A DNA stretch of 64,000 nt, taken from positions 1 through 64,000 of the forward strand of contig JAFIEK010000008.1 of assembly GCA_020832545.1 (NCBI GenBank). Direction: 5' to 3'. The position numbers and the translations under genes were made by a program. This document shows positions 8,838 through 17,762 of this stretch, one piece after another (within the stretch, counting starts at the first letter, position 1; the number at the start of each line of letters is the position of its first letter). The notes beneath the pieces were generated by a model, which worked only from the letters and a program-made list of their open reading frames with translations, was not told the origin of the DNA and made no database searches. The stretch comes from Pararhodobacter sp. (lineage in GTDB: Bacteria; Pseudomonadota; Alphaproteobacteria; Rhodobacterales; Rhodobacteraceae).

Positions 8838-9412
8838 CTGTCGCGCGACAAACCGGCTTCACCCTGATCGAACTGATCGCAGTTCTGGCGATCTTCGCGC
8901 TGGTTTCGGTCATGGCGCTGCAAGGGTTGACCGGGGCAATCTACCAGCGCAGCGTGCTGGAGCGGGTCGACAACGAGGCCGAGACGCTGAGCCGCGCCCT
9001 GACCCTGCTGCGCCGCGATCTTGAAGCGGCGATCCCCGTCGCATTCCGTCCGCCGCTCTCAGACCCTGAACCCGCGCTCCATACGATTGAAGGCAGCGGC
9101 CGCTTCGCGCTCAGCATCGCCGGGCATCCCCGCCTGCCCGGCTCACCGGGCGCGGGTGCGGCGCGGGTCATCTGGCGGCATGACCCCGTCGCGGGCACGC
9201 TGGTGCGGCAGGTCTGGCCGGTGCTGGAACCCGCGCGCGGCACTGTCATCGAGCCAGAGCGGGTTATCCTCAGCGGTATCACCGGGCTGACCCTCACCCC
9301 GCTGGGAACATGGGAAGAGCGCACGACCACAAACGCCAGCCTTCCCGCCGGGCTTGAGGTCAACCTGACCTCATCGCAGCATGGCCCGCTCAGAGTGGTG
9401 GTGGCGCGATGA
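8834..9412 (+). CDS. gspJ: Type II secretion minor pseudopilin GspJ
   Basis: 192 aa with prepilin site TGFTLIELIAVLAIFAL, then the GspJ pattern (ALTLLRRDLEAAI, ARVIWRHDPVAGTLVRQVWP). Starts by an ATGA overlap with gspI and ends by an overlap with gspK. Part of the I-J-K tip trimer. Confidence 0.93.
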   Translation: MTVARQTGFTLIELIAVLAIFALVSVMALQGLTGAIYQRSVLERVDNEAETLSRALTLLRRDLEAAIPVAFRPPLSDPEPALHTIEGSGRFALSIAGHPRLPGSPGAGAARVIWRHDPVAGTLVRQVWPVLEPARGTVIEPERVILSGITGLTLTPLGTWEERTTTNASLPAGLEVNLTSSQHGPLRVVVAR

Positions 9413-10329
9413 GGGGGCGGTTGAACCGGGGTATGGCGCTGATCAATGCGTTGATCGTCGTGGCGGCCCTTGCGGCGGTCTCGGTGGCGCTGATCGCGCG
9501 CACCGACGCGGCCCGCCAACGGCTGGAGCTTCGCCAGCAAGCCGATCAGGCGACGCGGTATCTGGATGGCGCAGCGTTGCTCACGCAGCGCCTGATCGAG
9601 AACGCACCGCCTGAAACCATACACCTCCGGCAAGCATGGGCGCTGCCGCGCCGTGGCGAAGCGATTGACCGTGGCACGGTCAGTTGGGAAATCACCGATC
9701 TGCAAGGGCGATTCAATGTCAACTGGTTGATGCGAACCGACGCGATGGGTGAGGCCGCCCGCATTGCGCTGCCGCTTCTGGCCCGCGCGCAGGATGTGCC
9801 TGCCGCTGTCGCCGGGCGGCTGCAAAATGCGCTCGACCCTCTGAACCTTTTCCGCGACAGCGCTTTTGGCGGCAGTGCCGGTGTCAGCAGCCCGCCCGAT
9901 CTGCCGCTTGCAATGCCCAATGCGTTGCGCCTTGTCACCGGCGCGGGCGAGGCGCAGCTGGACGCGCTGATGCCCTATCTCGCCGCCCTGCCCCACAACA
10001 GCGCGCTCAATATCAACACCACAAGCCCGCAGGTTCTTGCGGCCTTTCTCCCTTCGCTGCGCCCCCGCGATCTGGCCTTGTTGCAGGAACGGCTGGAGGA
10101 GGCGCCCTTTCAGGACATTCAGGATTTTCTGGAATGGGCCGAACTTGCGTTTGGCGAACAAAGCCTCCTCATACTGGAAGGGCTGGACCTGACCACCGGG
10201 TCTGACTGGTTCGAGGCCCGACTGTCTGCACGCCTTGACACAGTCGCGCTGCAACGCTCTGCTGTGCTGCACCGCCGCGAGGACACGGGGCGCAGCGAGA
10301 TCGTCATGTCCATACCCGAGGTCGATTGA
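9409..10329 (+). CDS. gspK: Type II secretion minor pseudopilin GspK
   Basis: 306 aa, the large tip pseudopilin. The leader is MRGRLNRG, followed by a hydrophobic helix (MALINALIVVAALAAVSVALI) that lacks the Glu+5 (an Asn-Ala at that point), as in other GspK proteins. The body contains the SAM-like domain features WEITDLQGRFNVNWL and ALNINTTSPQVLAAFLPSL. Overlaps gspJ and gspL by a few bases. Confidence 0.92.
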   Translation: MRGRLNRGMALINALIVVAALAAVSVALIARTDAARQRLELRQQADQATRYLDGAALLTQRLIENAPPETIHLRQAWALPRRGEAIDRGTVSWEITDLQGRFNVNWLMRTDAMGEAARIALPLLARAQDVPAAVAGRLQNALDPLNLFRDSAFGGSAGVSSPPDLPLAMPNALRLVTGAGEAQLDALMPYLAALPHNSALNINTTSPQVLAAFLPSLRPRDLALLQERLEEAPFQDIQDFLEWAELAFGEQSLLILEGLDLTTGSDWFEARLSARLDTVALQRSAVLHRREDTGRSEIVMSIPEVD

Positions 10330-11561
10330 TGCCTGACACCGGCCCCGCCAGCGCGACACGTCGTTTCGGCCGGTTTTTCGGGCGCGGGGACCGTGTGCCC
10401 GGGTTCTGGCGGTTGGGGCAGGAACCCGCGCCACCGCCAGGGGCATTTGTTGCGCTGGTTCCGGGGGCCGAGGTTCCGCTTCTGAGCGTGACCTTGCCCG
10501 AGACGCTGAAGGGCACCGCGCGCGACAGCGTTGCCCGGCGGCAGTTGCAAGACCGGCTTGGCCCGGATGCCGCGCGGATGACCCTGCGCCCGGCGCGTCT
10601 GGACGGGAACGAAGGTTGGAGCCATCTTCTGAGCGCCGAGCGCGCGTTGGTCGCCCGCTGGCGGGCGCAGGTGCAGGCCGCGCGCGGCCGCTGCCGGGCC
10701 ATTTTGCCGGACTACCTGGCGCTACCCACCGCCCCCGGTCTGTGGACCATTCGCACCGAAGCTACCGGCGACGCGGTGATGGTGCAGGCACGGCTTGGCC
10801 CGGGCGATGGCTTCAGCGCCGAAGGACCACTTGCCGCGCTGCTTCTGGGGCAAGCGCTGGAGCGGGCGCGCACGCAAAGCAACGTGCCCGTGGCGGTGTT
10901 GCGCCTTGGCCCGCCTGACCCCGCACTTGATACGGCTATTGAGGGCGTGCCGGTTTTTTCTGACATCACTGCACTTCCCGCCTCGTTGTCGCGCCCGCGC
11001 GTGCTGGCGCATGGCGAAGCCGCACTTGATCTCGGCACGGACCCTCTCGCCACCGCCGAGATCACGCAGCAACGGCTGGTGGCGCTGCGCTGGCCACTGG
11101 CGCTGGCCGCGCTTGGCATGGTGGCCTGGGGGCTGTCGATCGAGGTTCAGACCCGGCGTGACCTTGCCTACGCCGCCGCCCTCGATACAGCAACGACTGA
11201 GGCCGTAAGGCGTGATTTTCTGCCTTCGGGCCCGCTTCTGGACATTCCCGCACAGATCACCCGCGAACTGGAACGCCGCCGCACGCCGGATGGTAACACC
11301 TCGGACCAACCCGCCCCGCTGGACCTGCTGCACGCCAGCTCCGGTCACATTGTCACCAGCCCGGCACGTCTGGTCTCGCTGGTGATGCAGCCCGGAAGCA
11401 GTCTGACCTTCGAACTGGAGATGGACGATTTCAGCACACTGGAGGCGTTGCTTGAGGATCTGCGTGCCAGTGATCTGCCCGCAAATGCCACCCGGTCAGG
11501 GACCGAGCCTGACGGGCGGGTGACCGCCACCTTGCTGATCACGATGGAGGGCGGGCAATGA
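10329..11561 (+). CDS. gspL: Type II secretion system protein GspL
   Basis: About 410 aa. The N-terminal part is the cytoplasmic actin-like domain that contacts GspE (VPLLSVTLPE near residue 55, AILPDYLALP near 130). A single membrane segment follows near residue 260 (WPLALAALGMVAWGLSI), then a periplasmic ferredoxin-like domain. The ATG overlaps the gspK stop; a TTG one codon earlier is possible. The GspE partner is not in this window. Confidence 0.88.
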   Translation: MPDTGPASATRRFGRFFGRGDRVPGFWRLGQEPAPPPGAFVALVPGAEVPLLSVTLPETLKGTARDSVARRQLQDRLGPDAARMTLRPARLDGNEGWSHLLSAERALVARWRAQVQAARGRCRAILPDYLALPTAPGLWTIRTEATGDAVMVQARLGPGDGFSAEGPLAALLLGQALERARTQSNVPVAVLRLGPPDPALDTAIEGVPVFSDITALPASLSRPRVLAHGEAALDLGTDPLATAEITQQRLVALRWPLALAALGMVAWGLSIEVQTRRDLAYAAALDTATTEAVRRDFLPSGPLLDIPAQITRELERRRTPDGNTSDQPAPLDLLHASSGHIVTSPARLVSLVMQPGSSLTFELEMDDFSTLEALLEDLRASDLPANATRSGTEPDGRVTATLLITMEGGQ

Positions 11562-12061
11562 CCGACCGTCTTGTGCAGTTTCTGGCCGCGATGAGCGGGC
11601 GCGAGCGCCTTCTGGTCGCACTTTTGCTGATCATCGCTATCCCTGCCGGGTTGGTGCAGGGCGTGGCGATGCCGCTTCTGGCCCGACAGGACGCCGCGCG
11701 CCTTGCGGTGGCCGAGGCCGAGGCCATGCAGGACTGGCTGCGCGCGCGACAGGCCGAGCTGGCGATGCTACCCGCCATAAACAACGCCGGACCCGCCCAG
11801 GAACAGACCCCGCCCGCAGGCCTGAGCGCGCTTGAAACCGGGCTGGTCAGCGCCGGCTTGCGCGAGCCGCTGGTCACATTGACCAACCCTTCCGGTGGCA
11901 GTGTGTCCCTTCGGTTTCAGGCCGCCCCGTTCACCCGTCTGATGCCATGGCTTGAAGAGGTCGAGCAACGAATGGGGTATCGGCTGACCATGCTGCGGCT
12001 GTCGCAGACCGACGCGCCGGATCAGGTGGATGCTGAAATCCAGTTGGAGCCGCGGCAATGA
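11558..12061 (+). CDS. gspM: Type II secretion system protein GspM
   Basis: 167 aa, single-span inner-membrane protein with the helix near residues 17-35 (LLVALLLIIAIPAGLVQG), a short coiled coil and a periplasmic domain ending with the GspM-like LMPWLEEVEQRMGYRLTMLRLSQT. It partners GspL. ATGA overlaps with both neighbours. Confidence 0.88.
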   Translation: MTDRLVQFLAAMSGRERLLVALLLIIAIPAGLVQGVAMPLLARQDAARLAVAEAEAMQDWLRARQAELAMLPAINNAGPAQEQTPPAGLSALETGLVSAGLREPLVTLTNPSGGSVSLRFQAAPFTRLMPWLEEVEQRMGYRLTMLRLSQTDAPDQVDAEIQLEPRQ

Positions 12062-12792
12062 TCCGCGCACTGCTCCTCATATTCGGTCTTGCCCTGGGCC
12101 TTGCGCTTGCGCTTCTGGCCGAGGGGCGCATGGCGCATCTGCGCGCGATCGCCAGTGACCGGCTGCCGGCCTGGACCAAGTTCATCAGCCCCGACACACG
12201 GTTCTGGCATGGTCAGACCACACCCTTGCCCGGCCCCGTGAATCTGGCCGCCGAGTGGCGGCTGGCAAGGCTGGATCGCGCGGGTCCCGTCTGGCAGTTG
12301 CAGCTTGCCGCCCCAGGTTTGTCCCTTTCTGGCGCGGTGCGACTGGGCACCGATGGCCGGATGTCGCTGGAGCAGTTGCAAGGCCCGGTCAACGTGGCCG
12401 CGCTGGAGATCTGGGAAACCCCGCCTGCCTTGAGCGGCGTTCTTCAGATCACCCGCGCCGATGCGGCCTTTGACCCCGATACTGGCATGCTGGCAAGGCT
12501 GCAGACCGAAGGATACGCCGCAGATGTGATGCTGGATCAGACGCCCTTTGGTGAGGGCCGCTTTGCATCGCAGCTGGATTCCGGCGGCCGCTGGCAACTC
12601 AGCCTGACATTGCCCGACAGTCAGGCCGAAGTTGAGGTTGAGGGCGATACCCTCGGTGGCATCCTGCGCGCGCATGTTCCCCAGGACCGAGCAGATGCCC
12701 TGCCCCCCGGCTGGGGCAATCCACTGCCCTTGGGCGACGACCGGGTGATGGTCAGCTACCTGCTGCCGCTGATTGTGGGCGACAGCAGATAG
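12058..12792 (+). CDS. gspN: Type II secretion system protein N (GspN)
   Basis: 244 aa with an N-terminal membrane anchor (ALLLIFGLALGLALALL) and a periplasmic beta-rich region fitting the GspN family (GPVNLAAEWRLARLD, LQGPVNVAALEIWETPPALSGVLQI). GspN is a non-universal T2SS component of unclear role. It ends the operon; the convergent hydrolase gene stops 9 nt beyond. Confidence 0.8.
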   Translation: MIRALLLIFGLALGLALALLAEGRMAHLRAIASDRLPAWTKFISPDTRFWHGQTTPLPGPVNLAAEWRLARLDRAGPVWQLQLAAPGLSLSGAVRLGTDGRMSLEQLQGPVNVAALEIWETPPALSGVLQITRADAAFDPDTGMLARLQTEGYAADVMLDQTPFGEGRFASQLDSGGRWQLSLTLPDSQAEVEVEGDTLGGILRAHVPQDRADALPPGWGNPLPLGDDRVMVSYLLPLIVGDSR

Positions 12793-12801
12793 AACGCCCG
12801 G

Positions 12802-13635
12802 TCAGGGCCGGATCAGTCGATATCCACTGCCTTTGCGCTCAACCGCATGAAATGCCGGGTGCAGGAAATGGCCGCCGGTGAACAACGCGCCATCACTGGC
12901 CAGTTCATCAAGCAACCGCTTGCGGGTATCGCGTGCGGTGTTCATGTCGATGTCAAAGACGATGCCAATTTCGGGGTCAGGCACCTGTAGGGCGGGCGCA
13001 TGAACGATGTCACCGACATGGATCAGTTGTTCACTGCCCGATGACAAGCGCCACCCGCTGTGGCCCGGCGTATGCCCTGGCAGCGCGACCGAGGTCAGGC
13101 CCGGCGCGATCTCGTCGCCATCCCCGATGATCCGCAGCCGGCCGGCATAGGCGGCAAGCACGGCACGTGCCAGCCCACCCCATTCCGAAACCGGCTCGCC
13201 TGCACCTGCGGTGGTGGCCTCGTTGCTCCAGAAATCATATTCGCCCTTTGTGATGCACAATTCGGCATTGGGGAAGGTGGCCTTGCCGTCAGGTGTGATC
13301 ATCCCGGCGATATGATCGGGGTGCAGATGGGTTGCGAACAAAAGATCGATGTCTTCTGGCTGGGTGCCCGCTTCCTTCAGCGCCTCAGGCAGGAACCCGG
13401 CGCTGGGACCAAACAGGTCGCGCGGCCCGGCATCCGCCAGAATCAGCTTGCCGCCATTGCGAATCAGGACCGCATTGAAATTGGTAGCAATTTCGCCGGT
13501 TCCGGCTTTCGCCAGCAACGCATCGATATGCGCGCCATCGGTTTCGGGGAAATAGTCAGCCGGAAAGGCAAGGCCCCCGTCGGTCAGGATGGTCACGTCG
13601 GCCGAGCCAATCTTGCGGGTGGCGGTTCTGGACAT
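12802..13635 (-). CDS. Metallo-beta-lactamase fold hydrolase
   Basis: 277 aa. It has the MBL zinc motif in FATHLHPDHIAG near residue 105, the ALPGHTPGHSGW histidine near 185 and IHVGDIVHAP near 208. The family includes lactonases and other hydrolases; substrate unknown. No signal peptide is seen. It is divergent from the ArsR-phosphatase gene with a 96-bp spacer, so it could share arsenic control, but an arsenic role is not indicated by its sequence. Confidence 0.88.
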   Translation of the reverse strand: MSRTATRKIGSADVTILTDGGLAFPADYFPETDGAHIDALLAKAGTGEIATNFNAVLIRNGGKLILADAGPRDLFGPSAGFLPEALKEAGTQPEDIDLLFATHLHPDHIAGMITPDGKATFPNAELCITKGEYDFWSNEATTAGAGEPVSEWGGLARAVLAAYAGRLRIIGDGDEIAPGLTSVALPGHTPGHSGWRLSSGSEQLIHVGDIVHAPALQVPDPEIGIVFDIDMNTARDTRKRLLDELASDGALFTGGHFLHPAFHAVERKGSGYRLIRP

Positions 13636-13683
13636 CGTATGCTCCCTTTTTCGTTTGGCCGGATGCTAGCACGGTGCAGTTTC

Positions 13684-13713
13684 CTGACAAGGCCATTGCG
13701 TTGTCGATATTAT
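13684..13713 (+). promoter_or_regulatory. Candidate promoter of the arsenic operon
   Basis: CTGACA at 13684-13689 and TATTAT at 13708-13713 are separated by 18 nt, 18 nt upstream of the ArsR-fusion ATG. The surrounding AT-rich spacer is the expected place for self-repression by the ArsR domain. Prediction from consensus only. Confidence 0.4.
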
Positions 13714-13731
13714 TTCTTTATTTCACGAATC

Positions 13732-14541
13732 ATGGAAAAAGAAATCTCGCAGCTGTCCGCCCTTGCCCACCCTCAACGGTTGGCCATCTTCCGCCTGCTG
13801 ATGCGCCGCTTTCCAGACAGGTTGCCTGCGGGCGAAATTGGCGCGGTTCTCGCGATCAGACCCAGCACGCTTTCGGCGTATCTCTCTGCCCTGCATGGCG
13901 CCGGGCTGATCACCCAGGAACGCAGGGGCACCTCGCTGCTCTACTCGGTTGCGCGCGACAGCGCCGAGGAGTTGATCAGCTTTCTGTTTCATGACTGCTG
14001 CCGCGACCGCGCCGATCTGAGCGGCACCGATCCTGACCATGCCGGGCGAACCGGGCCGCGCATTCGCAACGTACTGTTCCTGTGCTCTGGCAACTCGGCG
14101 CGCTCGCTGATGGCTGAGTCCCTTTTGCGTCAGATGGCGGGCGACCGCTTTGAGGTGTTCTCCGCCGGGACCGAGGCGCGAAGCGCGCCTCATCCCATGG
14201 CGTTGGACCTGCTGACGACAAAGGGCCACGATACCGCCTGTCTGTGGTCAAAGCCGGTCAGTACACTTCGCGCCGGGGACGGGCCTCGCATGGACTTCGT
14301 CTTTTCGGTCTGCGACCGCGCCGCCAATGCCGACCTGGGTAATTGGACCGGCCATCCACTCCAGGGCCACTGGGCCGTGCCGGACCCGGTGGGCGACGAC
14401 GCCCCCGATGCCTTCGCCCGCAGCTACGAGGCGCTGCAAAACCGTATCGCCCGCTTCGCCGATCTGCCCGACGACATGCCCCGCCCTGTCCTTCAGCGCC
14501 AGATCGACGAGATCGCGCTTCTCTCCCTTGCCGCAAGTTAA
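13732..14541 (+). CDS. ArsR-type regulator fused to arsenate-reductase-like low-MW phosphatase
   Basis: About 269 aa. Residues 1-90 are an ArsR winged helix (LAHPQRLAIFRLL, IRPSTLSAYLSALHGAGLI), ending in a vicinal cysteine pair (C89, C90). From about residue 111 follows a low-molecular-weight tyrosine phosphatase/ArsC domain: C118-SGNSA-R124 is the Cx5R loop and VPDP (D218) is the acid loop. Two further cysteines (C170, C194) could serve a redox relay. The vicinal Cys pair resembles the C-terminal As(III) site of the Acidithiobacillus-type ArsR; that comparison is from memory. It leads an operon with the ArsJ-partner GAPDH (9-nt gap) and arsJ. Confidence 0.88.
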   Translation: MEKEISQLSALAHPQRLAIFRLLMRRFPDRLPAGEIGAVLAIRPSTLSAYLSALHGAGLITQERRGTSLLYSVARDSAEELISFLFHDCCRDRADLSGTDPDHAGRTGPRIRNVLFLCSGNSARSLMAESLLRQMAGDRFEVFSAGTEARSAPHPMALDLLTTKGHDTACLWSKPVSTLRAGDGPRMDFVFSVCDRAANADLGNWTGHPLQGHWAVPDPVGDDAPDAFARSYEALQNRIARFADLPDDMPRPVLQRQIDEIALLSLAAS

Positions 14542-14550
14542 GGATTTTTC

Positions 14551-15549
14551 ATGACCACCTATGCTATCAATGGCATGGGCCGCATGGGCAAGCTGGCGCT
14601 GCGCCCGCTGCTTGAGCGCGGTGCCCGGATTGCGTTTGTAAACGATGCAACCGGCGATCCGCAGATGCACGCGCATCTGCTGGAGTTCGACAGCGTCCAC
14701 GGTCGTTGGCCCGCGCACTTCGCCCATGACACCCACAGCCTCACCATTGATGACACGCAGATCGCTGTCGCAAAAGCCCGCCAGATCCAGGACCTGCCGC
14801 TTGCCGGTGTCGATGTGGTGATCGATTGCACCGGTGCGTTCAAGACCGCCGCCGCGCTGCAACCCTACTTCGACGCCGGGGTGAAACGCGTGGTCGTATC
14901 GGCCCCGGTGAAAGAGGCTGAGGCCATCAATATCGTCTATGGCGTCAATCACGACCGGTTCGACCCCGCTCGCCACCGCATCATCACCGCTGCCAGTTGC
15001 ACTACCAACTGTCTGGCGCCGGTGGTGAAGGTTCTGCATGAGAGCATCGGCATCCGCCACGGGTCTATCACCACGATCCATGATGTCACCAACACCCAGA
15101 CCATTGTCGACCGCCCGGCCAAGGACCTGCGCCGCGCGCGCTCGGCGCTGACCAATCTCATCCCCACCACGACCGGCAGCGCCACGGCGATCACGCTGAT
15201 CTATCCGGAACTCAAGGGCCGTCTGAACGGCCATGCGGTGCGCGTGCCCTTGCTGAACGCCTCGATCACCGATTGCGTGTTCGAGATGAATCGCGACACC
15301 AGTGTGGACGAGGTGAATGCTCTGTTCAAAGCCGCCGCTGAAGGCGCGCTCAAAGGCATTCTGGGCTATGAAGAGCGCCCGCTGGTGTCATCTGATTATA
15401 CCAACGACCAGCGCTCAGCGATCATTGATGCCCCGTCGACCATGGTGATTAACGGCACACAGGTGAAAATCTATGCCTGGTATGACAATGAGATGGGGTA
15501 TGCGCACCGGCTGGTGGATGTGGCGCTGATGGCCGGGGCAGCGGGATGA
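14551..15549 (+). CDS. ArsJ-associated glyceraldehyde-3-phosphate dehydrogenase
   Basis: 332 aa GAPDH-fold enzyme. An N-terminal NAD fold ([15 protein letters not shown]) is followed by the catalytic cysteine in [11 protein letters not shown] and the [11 protein letters not shown] segment, which sets ArsJ-linked enzymes apart from glycolytic GAPDH. Known role: in the presence of arsenate it forms 1-arseno-3-phosphoglycerate, which ArsJ exports and which then decays to arsenate outside. Sits directly between the ArsR fusion and arsJ, which confirms the assignment. Confidence 0.95.
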   Translation: MTTYAINGMGRMGKLALRPLLERGARIAFVNDATGDPQMHAHLLEFDSVHGRWPAHFAHDTHSLTIDDTQIAVAKARQIQDLPLAGVDVVIDCTGAFKTAAALQPYFDAGVKRVVVSAPVKEAEAINIVYGVNHDRFDPARHRIITAASCTTNCLAPVVKVLHESIGIRHGSITTIHDVTNTQTIVDRPAKDLRRARSALTNLIPTTTGSATAITLIYPELKGRLNGHAVRVPLLNASITDCVFEMNRDTSVDEVNALFKAAAEGALKGILGYEERPLVSSDYTNDQRSAIIDAPSTMVINGTQVKIYAWYDNEMGYAHRLVDVALMAGAAG

Positions 15550-15637
15550 AGCGCGGGGCCGCACGTCCGGGCCGGGCGGAACCGGAGGCGTTCCGAGCTG
15601 TGCCAGTCTTGCGCCCATACTTGCAGGGGCGCGCGTG

Positions 15638-16885
15638 ATGTCATCGGACGCCCGCCCGCTGGCCGCCTATATCACCGTCACCGCCGCCTACTGGGCCTTC
15701 ATGCTCTCGGACGGTGCCTTGCGGATGCTGGTGCTGTTGCACTTCCACATCCTCGGCTTCTCGCCCGTCCAGTTGGCCTATCTGTTTCTGCTCTACGAAC
15801 TGGCAGGGATTGTTACCAATCTGTCCGCCGGTTGGCTGGCCGCACGCTTCGGGCTGACCCGTACGCTTTATGCCGGGCTTAGCTTGCAAATTATCGCGCT
15901 ACTGGCGCTGGCGCTTCTTGATCCGGCGTGGACGCTGGGGTTCTCGGTTGTTTATGTGATGCTGGTTCAGGGTCTGTCCGGTGTGGCCAAGGACCTGGCC
16001 AAGATGTCATCGAAAAGCGCGGTCAAGCTGCTGGCACCTACCAGCGGTGACGGCTTGTTCCGCTGGGTGGCTGCGTTGACCGGATCAAAAAACGCGGTCA
16101 AGGGTCTGGGCTTTCTGGCCGGGGCGGCCTTGCTGGCAACACTTGGTTTTGTCCCGGCGGTTCTGGCGATGGCTGCGGTTCTGGCGCTGATTCTGATCGC
16201 GGTCATCTTGCGGATGCCGCCGGGCCTGCCGACCGGGCGCAAGGATACCCGGTTCCGTGAGGTCTTCTCGAAGGATGCCAATATCAACCGCCTGTCGCTG
16301 GCCCGCGTCTTTCTGTTCGGCGCGCGCGATGTGTGGTTCGTGGTCGGTATTCCGATCTACTTCTACGCCGTCCTCTCGGATGGCACCCCTGAGGGCAACC
16401 GGGCGGCGTTTTTCCTGATCGGTGGCTTTATGGCCGCGTGGATCATCCTTTACGGGGGCGTGCAGGCCCTCGCGCCCCGCATCCTGCGCGCCGCGCGACG
16501 CCCCCTGCCCGAACTGGCGGCTTCAGCCCGAGACTGGGCGGCAGTGCTGAGCGTGGTGCCCGGCGTTCTGGCGCTCACCGTCTGGCTGGCCGGCGCCCCC
16601 GCGCCGTGGCTGACGGGTGTGCTGATCGCTGGGTTGCTGCTTTTTGGGGTCCTGTTTGCCGTAAATTCGGCGTTGCACTCTTTCTTGATTCTCGCCTTCT
16701 CACAGGGCAGCCGGGTGACGATGGATGTGGGGTTCTACTATATGGCCAATGCGGCCGGGCGGCTTTTGGGCACGTTGCTTTCAGGCGTCAGCTATCAGGT
16801 GGGCGGCTTGGCGCTGTGTCTGGGCACGGCGGCGATGATGCTGGCGCTGAGCGCGCTGTCCGCCGCGCGACTGGGTGTGCGCTGA
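15638..16885 (+). CDS. arsJ: ArsJ organoarsenical efflux MFS transporter
   Basis: About 415 aa, with about 12 membrane segments of the major facilitator type. It fits ArsJ by pattern (LSGVAKDLAKMSSKSAVKLL, GSKNAVKGLGF) and by its place after the specialised GAPDH gene. ArsJ exports 1-arseno-3-phosphoglycerate. A GTG lies one codon upstream of the chosen ATG; the AGGGG site is 9 nt before the ATG. It is separated from the GAPDH gene by 88 bp, longer than other gaps in this operon. Confidence 0.94.
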   Translation: MSSDARPLAAYITVTAAYWAFMLSDGALRMLVLLHFHILGFSPVQLAYLFLLYELAGIVTNLSAGWLAARFGLTRTLYAGLSLQIIALLALALLDPAWTLGFSVVYVMLVQGLSGVAKDLAKMSSKSAVKLLAPTSGDGLFRWVAALTGSKNAVKGLGFLAGAALLATLGFVPAVLAMAAVLALILIAVILRMPPGLPTGRKDTRFREVFSKDANINRLSLARVFLFGARDVWFVVGIPIYFYAVLSDGTPEGNRAAFFLIGGFMAAWIILYGGVQALAPRILRAARRPLPELAASARDWAAVLSVVPGVLALTVWLAGAPAPWLTGVLIAGLLLFGVLFAVNSALHSFLILAFSQGSRVTMDVGFYYMANAAGRLLGTLLSGVSYQVGGLALCLGTAAMMLALSALSAARLGVR

Positions 16886-16947
16886 CAAGTGCCCCAACGC
16901 CTAGGGCCCCCAACGAGATGAGGCCCCCAACGGTTGCCCGGCTGAAT

Positions 16948-17685
16948 TCACGCCCGGCTGCGCTCACGCCACCAAAGAAAGGCCAGAAGCGCGGCGCACA
17001 GCACTGCAAGCACCATAACCTCAGCATGCCGCCCGGCGTTGGCCACTGCGATCCCGGTCAGCCCCCAGCCAGCGCCAATCGCATAGCTGCCGACCGGTTT
17101 CAGGCGCAGCATCACCCATGCCGCCACCGCCGCCGCCAGCACGATCATCACCAGCGCAGCCGCCTGCCCGCCGATCAGCCCGTAGCCCGCCACCACCGCC
17201 CCCAACGAAACGAAAGCCGCCGCCGTCAGCCACCCTGCATAAAGGCCAACTGGCGCGCGCAGCAGCCAGAAATCCTGCGACGGGGTGCGTCTGAGCGCCA
17301 GAAGTGCCAGTGCGAGCATGGCAAAAATGGATATCGTCGCTGCGATCGGGCTGACCAGCGCCAGCCATATCCACCCTGCCCCCAGCAACATGGAGCCGAT
17401 CAGCGCCCAGCGGTGCCGGTTCCATTGCCGGTTCTCGGCGCGCTGCAACAGCCCGAAACCCGCGCTGATCAGCAGCCAGAGATAGATCACACCCCAGAGA
17501 GCAAAGGCATAACCGGCGGGCTGCACGGGCGGTCGCGGCTCGGCCTGGGGCATCTGATCGGTGGAATAACCCTGAAAATCCGGCGCGGCATAGGACAGTG
17601 CAATAAAGGCAACCGCTGCCGCCAGCGTCAGGATGGCACGCATCCGGGCGCTGTCGACCCGGTCAGAGTGAGCTTGGTCTGGCAT
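16948..17685 (-). CDS. TspO/MBR-related membrane protein (tryptophan-rich sensory type)
   Basis: About 245 aa. Hydrophobic throughout, with the sequence PAGYAFALWGVIYLWLL near residue 60, which resembles the TspO-like family, and about six or seven membrane segments. An AGAGG sequence precedes the ATG chosen (MPDQAH). It is longer than five-helix TspO (about 160 aa), so it belongs to the extended group of unknown function. Convergent with arsJ; no link to arsenic is evident. Confidence 0.7.
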   Translation of the reverse strand: MPDQAHSDRVDSARMRAILTLAAAVAFIALSYAAPDFQGYSTDQMPQAEPRPPVQPAGYAFALWGVIYLWLLISAGFGLLQRAENRQWNRHRWALIGSMLLGAGWIWLALVSPIAATISIFAMLALALLALRRTPSQDFWLLRAPVGLYAGWLTAAAFVSLGAVVAGYGLIGGQAAALVMIVLAAAVAAWVMLRLKPVGSYAIGAGWGLTGIAVANAGRHAEVMVLAVLCAALLAFLWWRERSRA

Positions 17686-17762
17686 GGTACCTCTATCTGA
17701 ATGATCGCAGCAGCACACGGCATGGTAGCACCCAACCCACCAAATTCAACTGCAATAGGGGC

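Noticed and set aside
8941-10446. 501-codon open frame antisense to gspJ and gspK
   Set aside because: It is a composition effect of high-G+C genes; it has no family features, and the sense genes have clear motifs.
16891-16932. Three near copies of GCCCC(C)AACG after arsJ, spaced 15-17 nt
   Set aside because: Too short and too few to call an array; not CRISPR-like and without a partner gene. It may be a binding site but nothing supports that.
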